A program made the translations under genes and the position numbers. Positions 6,751-12,818 of a DNA stretch of 24,845 nt are shown piece after piece (the first letter of the stretch is position 1; the number at the start of each line of letters is the position of its first letter). This DNA comes from a virus. The notes beneath the pieces were generated by a model. The model did not search any database, had not been told where the DNA came from, and saw only the letters and a program-made list of their open reading frames with translations. The DNA is taken from IMG/VR virus record IMGVR_UViG_3300028490_000029, positions 1-24,845 of that record. One strand, written 5' to 3'.

Positions 6751-6824
6751 CTTTCCTTAGTCTACTTAAATAAAACAACCAAAGATGTAAAAATACAGGT
6801 AATATAACCTATAAAGGCAAAAAT

Positions 6825-7061
6825 ATGGCAGGGCAATTAAAGACAGTTAGAGAGCAACTAATAGAAGTTCAAGAGGCAATATCTGCTGTAATGAACTCTC
6901 AAAAATATGATGTCGCAGGAAGATCACTAACTAGAGCAGACCTTGGAGATCTACAGGATAGGGAAGAGTGGCTACTTAAAAAAGCAAATGCAGGACAGCT
7001 AGATAAGATCCCTGGGGCTGGAGTTTCAAAGGGTGCATATGGAGTTAGTTTTGGGGCTTAA
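6825..7061 (+). CDS. gpW / DUF6148-like head-tail joining protein
   Basis: This 78-residue protein lies between terminase and portal, the place of lambda gpW. An N-terminal helix (REQLIEVQEAISAVMNSQKY) is followed by the motif VAGRSLTRADLGDLQDREEWL, which matches small phage joining proteins of the gpW/DUF6148 type (a loop with 'R-x-L-T-R-A-D-L' then a helix). These proteins help stabilise the filled head and prepare it for the tail. An AAAGG ribosome binding site precedes ATG 6825. It is the first gene after the repeated element, and its end overlaps the portal start. Confidence 0.65.
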   Translation: MAGQLKTVREQLIEVQEAISAVMNSQKYDVAGRSLTRADLGDLQDREEWLLKKANAGQLDKIPGAGVSKGAYGVSFGA

Positions 7062-8322
7062 TAAATTTCAGAAATTCCTTTTAAGAACTTTTTTTGAGGG
7101 TGCAAAAAGGACTACTGCAACCAGAGATTTTATAAATGCCTCTGATCAAAATTTTGAAGAGCTAGCAAAAAATGATAGAGACACTCTGAGAGCAAGAGCA
7201 AGATGGCTATCTGCAAACAATCCAGTAATGTCAAATATTGACAGCACTATCATAAATAATGTTGTTGGTAAAGGGATCCAGGTTCAGACAGATGATGAGA
7301 TCCAGAAGGCCTTTGATCTCTGGCAGAAAAAATGTGATCTTACAGGGCGTAGAACTTTTTATGACATGCAGAGACTAATTCTCCAATCAAGAATGGTTGA
7401 CGGGGAAGTGTACATATATAAAAAGGCCACAAAAAATGGACTTAAGTTACAGCTACTAGAAGCAGATCAAATAGATACATATGCAGGAGAGTCCGGATTA
7501 GAACTAGATTCAGATGGTAAAGTCACAGGCTATTATTTCAAGGCTAAAGGCGGAACCGTAAAAATTGATGCAAAGTACATAATCAATTATTACAAGGGTA
7601 ATAGAATATCTCAGTATAGAGGGGTATCTGAATACAGCAGATCAATCATAGACATAAAAAACTTCCAGGGATTCACTACTGCAACTATTCAGTCTTTGAG
7701 AGCTAGAGCAAACATTGCATATGTGGTAGAGGGAACAGACGTAAACCCAGAGGATTATGGGGTTACAGGTGGAAAGGACGATCAACTACAGGAGATAAAT
7801 AACTCTTTTGTATTTTACTTAAATCAAGGAGAGAGTATAAAGGCTATGGACAGCTCTACTACTCCAGTGAACTATGCAGAGTTTGTAGAGTCCACAGTAA
7901 GAATGATAGCCACAGGAAGGAATATATCTTACGAGCTTGCTTTTAGAGATTTCTCCAGAGTTAACTTTTCGAGTGCTAGAGCCTCAATAATCCAGGATAA
8001 CAAGAGATTCGATTCAGAGCAACAGCACATGATTACATATGTCATAGAGGACATATTTAAGACCTGGTATGAATATGAGATGCTAAACGGTAAAGAGGTA
8101 GTAGACCTCCCTGTAGTTTCATATGTCCTCCCAGTTAGAGAGTGGGTGCAACCAGACAAGGATTTAAAAGTTCTGTTAAGTATGGTTGAAAATAACTTGA
8201 TGACTTTCACAGAGGCCGCGAAGTCTAGAGGTAAAGTGTATGAGGATATCTTGATCCAGAGACAAAAAGAAGAAGAGCTTTTAAAAAAATACGGACTAAA
8301 GGAAGACAATGAAACTGAATAA
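7039..8322 (+). CDS. Portal protein (lambda gpB family)
   Basis: The portal is the dodecameric ring through which DNA enters and leaves the head. ATG 7039 is preferred over GTG 7033 because AAAGGG lies five bases before it. Family features include LRARARWLSANNPVMSNIDSTI near the N-terminus (in pieces: RARARWL, NNPVMSNI), VVGKGIQVQT, RMVDGEVYI, LLEADQID, QYRGVSEYSRSI, the tunnel-region segment TGRNISYELAFRDFSRVNFSSARA (in pieces: SYELAFRDFS, NFSSARAS) and a C-terminal EWVQPDKDLK. The length (about 427 residues) is slightly shorter than lambda gpB. The gene overlaps the protease gene by 14 bases, as is usual for co-translated head genes. Confidence 0.92.
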   Translation: MELVLGLNKFQKFLLRTFFEGAKRTTATRDFINASDQNFEELAKNDRDTLRARARWLSANNPVMSNIDSTIINNVVGKGIQVQTDDEIQKAFDLWQKKCDLTGRRTFYDMQRLILQSRMVDGEVYIYKKATKNGLKLQLLEADQIDTYAGESGLELDSDGKVTGYYFKAKGGTVKIDAKYIINYYKGNRISQYRGVSEYSRSIIDIKNFQGFTTATIQSLRARANIAYVVEGTDVNPEDYGVTGGKDDQLQEINNSFVFYLNQGESIKAMDSSTTPVNYAEFVESTVRMIATGRNISYELAFRDFSRVNFSSARASIIQDNKRFDSEQQHMITYVIEDIFKTWYEYEMLNGKEVVDLPVVSYVLPVREWVQPDKDLKVLLSMVENNLMTFTEAAKSRGKVYEDILIQRQKEEELLKKYGLKEDNETE

Positions 8323-8887
8323 AAGAGAGGCCTTAGTTGGGGCAGTAAAGACGAGAGAAGGCGTTAGAGCAGAAGTTGTAGAGAATGAAGAGCTTCTTGA
8401 TTTTGTCATAGTCTCAAAAAATAATGAGGGGATTCGATACTCCTGGGATATGGGTGGATTCTATATAGAGAGATTGTCAATAGAAGGGGCAAACCTAGAT
8501 AAGCTTAACACCTTCTTTAAAGATCATAAGCGCGGAGTAGATGATGCTATAGGGCATGTCTCTCGTAAGTCGGTCGATGAAGTAGTGAGGGCGTCTGTCT
8601 TATTCGATGAAGATGGAAGTAGTGTAAAGAGAAAATATCTTAACAAAACACTTACTGATGTTTCTATAGGGTACTCTATAAACAAGTACGAAGTAGAAGA
8701 GAGAGAGACGGAGCCGGACATAGTGACTGTTACAGACTATGACATCATAGAGCTAAGTGCAGTTGGAGTGGGGTTCGACCCAGAGGCAAAACACGACCAA
8801 ATCGGTCGCAGTGCAGATGTTAGCGCAGAGGACATTTCAGAACGTCTTTCTGAGCTTGAGAAAAAATTTAAAAAGGATACAAAATGA
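8309..8887 (+). CDS. HK97-type prohead protease
   Basis: This is a maturation protease that cleaves the capsid N-terminal domain during head assembly. The 192-residue protein shows the herpes/HK97 (S78/U35) pattern: the catalytic His in FFKDHKRG (His73) followed by IGHV, and the catalytic Ser in LTDVSIGYS (Ser119). Both strands around these residues match the family. The C-terminus (ISERLSELEKKFK) is a charged helix that may contact scaffold. It is placed directly between portal and major capsid and overlaps both genes. Confidence 0.88.
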   Translation: MKLNKREALVGAVKTREGVRAEVVENEELLDFVIVSKNNEGIRYSWDMGGFYIERLSIEGANLDKLNTFFKDHKRGVDDAIGHVSRKSVDEVVRASVLFDEDGSSVKRKYLNKTLTDVSIGYSINKYEVEERETEPDIVTVTDYDIIELSAVGVGFDPEAKHDQIGRSADVSAEDISERLSELEKKFKKDTK

Positions 8888-10260
8888 ATGAACTAGAAAA
8901 ACTTTTGAAAAGAACAAAAGATCTTGAGAAAATAGCAGAGCGCACAAAAGATCAAGAGAAAGAGCTAGTAATAGCAATGGGTAGAGTTTCTGAGCTTGAA
9001 AAAGAAAGAGATCTTAACAGTAACAAAGCAGAAGTAAAAATGGCAGAGATGGAGAGAAATCTACAGATCAGAGAAGCCGGAGACAAATTCGATGCAGGAT
9101 CAGAGATGATTAGAAAGTTTGTTGATGATACAACTAAGACAGTTCAAGATTTCAAAGATGCTCTTTTGGCAGAAAGAATGGCTACACCAAACATTCCTGC
9201 AAACGTAATGTCTGAGAATGGATCAAAAGATATCGTTAGAGACATTGAAGATTCTATGGTTTTAAGATTGGGCGGTAATTTGGAAAATGTTAGAGCCGGA
9301 GCTATGAAGTTCTCAAATGCAACTTTGTCTGATATGGCCAGAGCTATGTTCAACATTGATTCTTTTGATAAAGAGGTTATTGCAGAGAGAGCTATGAAGA
9401 CTGCAGATTTCCCTAACTTGCTACTAAGTGCAGGTAACAGAGTACTTAATGCAGAGTTTGAGAGCGCATTCGCATCTTACAGAACATTTGCCACAGCTAT
9501 CGACGTACCAGATTTCAGAGAAAACTCTGACATTACAAGAGGTATGGGAGGAAGATTAGATAAGTACTATGAAACTGGAGAGCTAAAAGAAAAACATCTT
9601 GGAGAAGCTTCTGAGAAGTGGTCTTTGGAGTCATATGGTAACAAGTTTGTACTTACCAGAAAAATGATTATCAATGATGATCTAGGAGCATTTACTGACA
9701 TGTTATCACTCTTTGGAGAGATGGCCGCACTTACAGCGAATGGTCTAGTTTTCGACATGATCCAGGGAAGAGGAGAATTTGCTAATTACAAAATGTCTGA
9801 CGGCAAACCTATCTTTGACAATGCACACAAGAACAAGGGTAACTCTGCACTCGATGCAACATCTTTGGCGGGTGGAAGATCTGCTATGAGAAAGCATAAA
9901 GGATTAGATGGTGAGACAGCGTTGAATATCGCGCCTAAATATCTAATTGTAGGGCCAGATCTAGAGCAGACAGCATATGAACTTATCAACTCTACAGGAA
10001 AAGTAGAGAATGAGAAGTCAAGTGGCGTTGTTAACTTCCACCAGGGAGCTATGGAGGTCATTGTTGATGCAGAGATCCCAGGAGACTCATGGTTCCTATC
10101 TGCAGACAGAAGAGGTATCAAGGTTGGATATCTAGCAGGAACAGGAAGACGTCCAGTGCTTAAGCTGAATGAAACTACTTTGACTCAGACTACATTCGAG
10201 GGAATCTTTGATTTTGGAGTAGTTCCAGTTGACTATAGAGGCCTTTACCAGGGGAAATAA
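8884..10260 (+). CDS. Major capsid protein with scaffold-like N-terminal domain
   Basis: Residues 1-70 are a Glu/Lys-rich coiled coil (starting MNELEKLLKRTKDLEKIAER), the delta/scaffold domain expected to be removed by the upstream protease, probably somewhere near residues 100-112. From about residue 115 the sequence follows the HK97-fold capsid type also seen in Mu-like/ClpP-associated capsids: an E-loop region with DFRENSDITRG and GELKEKHLGEA, an RKMIINDDLGAF segment, and a C-terminal PKYLIVGPDLE ... WFLSADRRGIKVGYLAG ... FDFGVVPVDYRGLY. It overlaps the protease stop by four bases. The total of 458 residues is in range for an unprocessed capsid protein. Confidence 0.9.
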   Translation: MNELEKLLKRTKDLEKIAERTKDQEKELVIAMGRVSELEKERDLNSNKAEVKMAEMERNLQIREAGDKFDAGSEMIRKFVDDTTKTVQDFKDALLAERMATPNIPANVMSENGSKDIVRDIEDSMVLRLGGNLENVRAGAMKFSNATLSDMARAMFNIDSFDKEVIAERAMKTADFPNLLLSAGNRVLNAEFESAFASYRTFATAIDVPDFRENSDITRGMGGRLDKYYETGELKEKHLGEASEKWSLESYGNKFVLTRKMIINDDLGAFTDMLSLFGEMAALTANGLVFDMIQGRGEFANYKMSDGKPIFDNAHKNKGNSALDATSLAGGRSAMRKHKGLDGETALNIAPKYLIVGPDLEQTAYELINSTGKVENEKSSGVVNFHQGAMEVIVDAEIPGDSWFLSADRRGIKVGYLAGTGRRPVLKLNETTLTQTTFEGIFDFGVVPVDYRGLYQGK

Positions 10261-10270
10261 TCCCCCCGGT
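10247..10270 (+). terminator. Hairpin over the capsid stop codon
   Basis: GGGGA (10251-10255) pairs with TCCCC (10261-10265) around AATAA, with an outer ACC/GGT stem (10247-10249 and 10268-10270). The stop codon lies in the loop. There is no T tract, so it is more likely a stabilising or partial-termination structure that tunes capsid mRNA than a full terminator. Confidence 0.35.
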
Positions 10271-10299
10271 AAACACAATAAAAATAAAAAGGACACAAC

Positions 10300-10623
10300 A
10301 TGAAAGAAGCAGTAAAGATTCAAGAGGGTGCAGTAGTAGATTATATTGCAACAGCGGTTACAGTAAACGGACAAGTCATTAAACTACCAGAGCAAATCGG
10401 TATTGCATATGATAATGCAGAAGTAGGAGAGACAATCTCTTTGGCTATCGAGGGAGTTTTTGAAATGGAAGCTAAAACAGCAGATGCTTTTGAAATGGGT
10501 ACTCCAGTATTTTGGGATGCATCTGGAAAAAAGATCTCTAAAGCGGGTTCTGCTAAAGCAGGAATTGCAGTTAGCGTAAAAGCTAGTTCTGTAGCAGGAA
10601 TGATCCTGGTAAAAATAGGATAA
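10300..10623 (+). CDS. DUF2190-type capsid decoration protein
   Basis: This 107-residue, all-beta protein directly follows the capsid gene. It matches the DUF2190 pattern: KIQEGAVVDYIATAVTVNG, then IGIAYDNAEVGETISLAIEG, VFEM, GTPVFWDASGKKIS and KAGIAVSVKA. Members of this family are small virion proteins thought to decorate or stabilise the capsid lattice (some database entries carry a mistaken RecA label). AAGGA lies before ATG 10300. It probably plays the part of lambda gpD. Confidence 0.82.
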   Translation: MKEAVKIQEGAVVDYIATAVTVNGQVIKLPEQIGIAYDNAEVGETISLAIEGVFEMEAKTADAFEMGTPVFWDASGKKISKAGSAKAGIAVSVKASSVAGMILVKIG

Positions 10624-10627
10624 CTTG

Positions 10628-10930
10628 ATGACTTTCAAAGAGCAGATGGGTAAGGACATAGATTCTGTTTTTAAAAACTCAGATGAGTTTGCTGTATCTG
10701 CTCTTTTTAATGGAGTCTCAGTCCAGGGTCAACTTGTAGAAAAGTTCTATGATGGCCAGGGAAGCGGTGCGGATGATTTTTATACCCTCTTTTGGTGTAA
10801 ATTTGATGATGTTAAGTCTATATCCAGAGGGGACATATTTATTGTAAAAGGAATCACCTATGGGGTGATAGATTACAATATAGATGACTTTGAAGACGGT
10901 ATCGACATATTCCTAAATGAGGAGCTGTAA
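10628..10930 (+). CDS. Head-tail joining protein (FII-like)
   Basis: ATG 10628 is chosen over the TTG at 10625 because AGGA then has seven bases of spacing. The 100-residue acidic, mostly beta protein contains SVQGQLVEKFYD and a C-terminal FIVKGITYGVIDYNIDD, a layout seen in lambda gpFII-like head-tail connectors (a barrel with 'R-G-D-x-F/V-x-V-x-G-x-x-Y-x-V'). Position, between decoration protein and tail terminator, supports the call. Its stop TAA shares its last base with the next ATG. Confidence 0.65.
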   Translation: MTFKEQMGKDIDSVFKNSDEFAVSALFNGVSVQGQLVEKFYDGQGSGADDFYTLFWCKFDDVKSISRGDIFIVKGITYGVIDYNIDDFEDGIDIFLNEEL

Positions 10931-11241
10931 TGGTATTGAAGACAACAGAAGATCAGTTCCTCCAGGACATAAAAGATATTATTAAGCCTATAGACCCCAT
11001 AGCAAATGTGGTGCCTGTATCGGCCAGAACAAATACCAAATCAACCACCATAAAAACATTTAATGTTGGGATAATCTCAAACACTGAGAAGACAGAAGAG
11101 GTTTTCGATGCGATGCTAGACTTTGCAAAGAAAAATAGATTAGCAGTAGAGTATTTTGGATGGAGCCTGGCTATGGAAGATAAAACTTTCAAGACAGCGG
11201 TTCACGAGATATCTGCTAAAATACATAAAAAAGGATGCTAA
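10930..11241 (+). CDS. Probable tail terminator / minor tail protein (gpU-like position)
   Basis: A 103-residue alpha/beta protein lying between the head-tail joiner and the tail tube gene, where lambda has gpU. Visible features are an N-terminal helix (QFLQDIKDIIK), a strand FNVGIIS, a helix EEVFDAMLDFAKK and a strand AVEYFGWSLAM, then a basic C-terminus. This is compatible with the tail terminator fold, but no diagnostic motif was recognised, so the call rests on position and size. Confidence 0.45.
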   Translation: MVLKTTEDQFLQDIKDIIKPIDPIANVVPVSARTNTKSTTIKTFNVGIISNTEKTEEVFDAMLDFAKKNRLAVEYFGWSLAMEDKTFKTAVHEISAKIHKKGC

Positions 11242-11242
11242 A

Positions 11243-12019
11243 ATGGCACAAACAGATTATATAACACTCTCCGGAGTAGACGGGTTTTGGACTCCATTCG
11301 TAAATGGAAAATTTGAAACAGAAGAAGCTTTTGGATTAATTGATGAGTTTTCACTGAATATCTCAGAAGAAGAGCTACAGCATATTTCTAGATCATGTGG
11401 TTCAGTTGGTCTTGCAGATAAAGTTGTTGTTAAAAAAACAGAAATTCTTGCAGATATTGTAACTCCAGAGATCTCTCCAAAGATGATTTCAAGAGCGTTC
11501 AAGGGAAAACTTACAACTACTAGCGTTCCAGCGGGAACTGTTACTGCAGAAGCTGTGGTACTTACTGTTCTTGATGTAATGTATGCACTAACAGTAGGGA
11601 ATGTCTCTGCAGTTGTTGTTAAGGACGATACAGATGCTACTACCTATGTAGAGAGTACAGATTATGTTGTCAATTACAAGACTGGGGAAATCAAGGCTCT
11701 TACAGGTGGATCAATTACTGCAGGAGATACTGTACATGTTAACTTTGAGAATCACAAGTACGACTCTTGGACAATCGCGGCGTTCACTGAGAAAGCGGCT
11801 ACAGGTAAGTTAAGACTAAAAGCTTGTGCTATTGAGGGTATGGATATCGAATATACATTCGAGAAGATTACTCTTAAACTGAACGGATCTTATTCTGTAG
11901 TATCTGCAGAAGATTTCGCTACAATCGCGTTACAAGGTACAGTATTGGCAGATGATCTCATTACTGATCCTAGCAAGTCAAAACTTGTGAACATCAAGGG
12001 TGATGATCTCTTTGTATAG
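11243..12019 (+). CDS. Major tail tube protein
   Basis: ATG 11243 follows AAGGA. The 258-residue beta-rich protein has an N-terminal tube-like part (residues about 5-100), then an inserted segment (AVVVKDDTDATTYVESTDY, VVNYKTGEIKAL, ITAGDTVHVNFEN) repeatedly seen in phage tail tube proteins, and a terminal strand region (LKACAIEGMDIEYTFEKITL, LNGSYSVVSAEDFATIALQG). It would polymerise as stacked rings around the tape measure. A stem-loop with a T-rich tail after the stop, and its place just before the chaperone genes, fit a highly expressed tube gene. Confidence 0.8.
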   Translation: MAQTDYITLSGVDGFWTPFVNGKFETEEAFGLIDEFSLNISEEELQHISRSCGSVGLADKVVVKKTEILADIVTPEISPKMISRAFKGKLTTTSVPAGTVTAEAVVLTVLDVMYALTVGNVSAVVVKDDTDATTYVESTDYVVNYKTGEIKALTGGSITAGDTVHVNFENHKYDSWTIAAFTEKAATGKLRLKACAIEGMDIEYTFEKITLKLNGSYSVVSAEDFATIALQGTVLADDLITDPSKSKLVNIKGDDLFV

Positions 12020-12041
12020 AGAATATCCCTAGAAAAGATAT

Positions 12042-12071
12042 CTAACGCTTAGGCGTTGGGTATTTATTCTT
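12042..12071 (+). terminator. Stem-loop after the tail tube gene
   Basis: CTAACGC-TTAG-GCGTTGG forms a 7-bp stem (one G-T pair) with a 4-base loop, followed by a T-rich stretch (TATTTATTCTTT). It may act as a partial terminator that lowers expression of the chaperone and downstream genes. Confidence 0.55.
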
Positions 12072-12108
12072 TACTAAAGGAAATTCAACATTAATTTATT
12101 TTAGTAAA
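12070..12108 (+). promoter_or_regulatory. Inverted repeat before the chaperone gene
   Basis: TTTACTAAA (12070-12078) and TTTAGTAAA (12100-12108) are perfect inverted copies separated by 21 bases, just upstream of the AAGGA of the gpG-like gene. This may be an RNA hairpin or an operator. Confidence 0.35.
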
Positions 12109-12125
12109 AAATAAAAGGATATCAC

Positions 12126-12536
12126 TTGACAAACATACCTCGAAGGAGTTTCATTGCGGAAATAGATGGGACTAAGATCAGATGCAGGGAACTTTCCATA
12201 GCATACATAAAAGAGGCTATGGACTCTGGATCAGATAATGCTACTTTGGCCTTTGAGGATTCCCTAGAAAACTTTACCCCAGACACACTAAAACTATTTG
12301 GCAATGAGACTGCAGAAGTACTCTACTCTAAAATTGTTGACTTCACATTTGAGACTACAATCACCACAAAAGAGGGGAAAGAATATGCAAAAAAATTGGG
12401 TCTTACTTTTGAAGAATTTGTAAAACTAGACAGAGACTCAAAAGTTGCTCTAAAGGGTATCCTTGATGCCAGAGACAAAAAGCCAAAAGAAGAGAACTCA
12501 AAAAAAAAGCCTTTTATAGTCGTATCTCCAAAATGA
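12126..12536 (+). CDS. Tail assembly chaperone, gpG-like
   Basis: TTG 12126 is the start, six bases after AAGGA. The 136-residue acidic protein lies just before the tape measure and after the tail tube, the position of lambda gpG. Features are a strand-rich start (RRSFIAEIDGTKIRCRELS), helices (YIKEAMDS, ATLAFEDSLENF), and a Lys-rich end (KKPKEENSKKK) where the frameshift site lies. Like gpG it would bind the tape measure and, with the frameshifted gpGT-like product, deliver tube subunits. Recognised by context and layout rather than by strong sequence similarity. Confidence 0.75.
   Translation: MTNIPRRSFIAEIDGTKIRCRELSIAYIKEAMDSGSDNATLAFEDSLENFTPDTLKLFGNETAEVLYSKIVDFTFETTITTKEGKEYAKKLGLTFEEFVKLDRDSKVALKGILDARDKKPKEENSKKKPFIVVSPK
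12503..12509 (+). other. -1 ribosomal frameshift site A AAA AAG
   Basis: In the gpG frame the codons at 12504-12509 are AAA AAG preceded by A, the classic slippery heptamer also used by E. coli dnaX. Slipping back one base moves ribosomes into the -1 frame, which is open without a stop to 12817. A purine-rich, weak SD-like AAGAAGAG lies about 10 bases upstream. A stem-loop (GCCA/TGGC and CTCG/CGAG, 12546-12571) lies downstream but rather far from the site. Confidence 0.8.
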
Positions 12537-12817
12537 TAAGATGTGGCCACCCTCGCATATTCGAGTATGGCTACAGCTTCTATTCTATATCCTCAGAAGA
12601 GCTTGACAGTAGCGACAGAATAAGCTTCAAAGAGAATGCACTGGCAGTAAGGTTGGCCGGGGCGGATGAGGAAGCCTGGAAAGATTTTTTCGCTAAAATA
12701 GAAAAAGAGAGTAAGACAGGGAGTGGGTCTGCAAAAGAGTCCACAGAGAGAAAAAAACCAAAGACCATGACTGCAGATCAACACAGAGCAGTTATTGCAA
12801 AACTGAGAGGATTATAG
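12509..12817 (+). CDS. -1 frame extension of the tail chaperone (gpT-like)
   Basis: This frame is read after the frameshift, giving a fusion of about 230 residues (128 from gpG plus 102 here), the counterpart of lambda gpGT. An internal ATG at 12533 has no ribosome binding site, supporting expression by frameshift rather than separate initiation. The T part begins AFYSRISKM, then has a beta-rich segment (RIFEYGYSFYSIS), an acidic helix (EEAWKDFFAKIEKESK) and a basic end (HRAVIAKLRGL). In lambda the T domain recruits tail tube subunits. It ends one base before the tape measure start. Confidence 0.78.
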   Translation, partial: AFYSRISKMIRCGHPRIFEYGYSFYSISSEELDSSDRISFKENALAVRLAGADEEAWKDFFAKIEKESKTGSGSAKESTERKKPKTMTADQHRAVIAKLRGL

Positions 12818-12818
12818 T

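Larger units (their letters stand above)
6523..6797 (+). repeat. 275-bp repeated intergenic element, copy 1
   Basis: Positions 6523-6797 appear identical to 21261-21535, base by base by eye, in the same orientation and 14,738 bp apart. Each copy begins exactly with the TAA stop of the upstream gene and ends in a short unique leader before the next gene. It contains a nested stem-loop (6549-6590), AT-rich stretches, a TATAAA at 6650-6655, and DnaA-box-like nonamers at both ends in opposite orientations. No convincing protein is encoded. The two copies bracket the head and tail genes. Possible roles are a shared promoter/leader, an origin-like or regulatory element, or a small mobile element. 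Confidence 0.9.

Noticed and set aside
6527-6778. Minus-strand frame of 83 codons inside the 275-bp element, present in both copies
   Set aside because: Phe/His/Ile-rich composition expected from AT-rich DNA, no ATG start with a ribosome binding site, and it persists only because the DNA is identical. The element looks non-coding.
6523-6797. Classical insertion sequence
   Set aside because: No transposase, no target-site duplication recognised, and the ends are only short inverted nonamers that are better read as binding sites.
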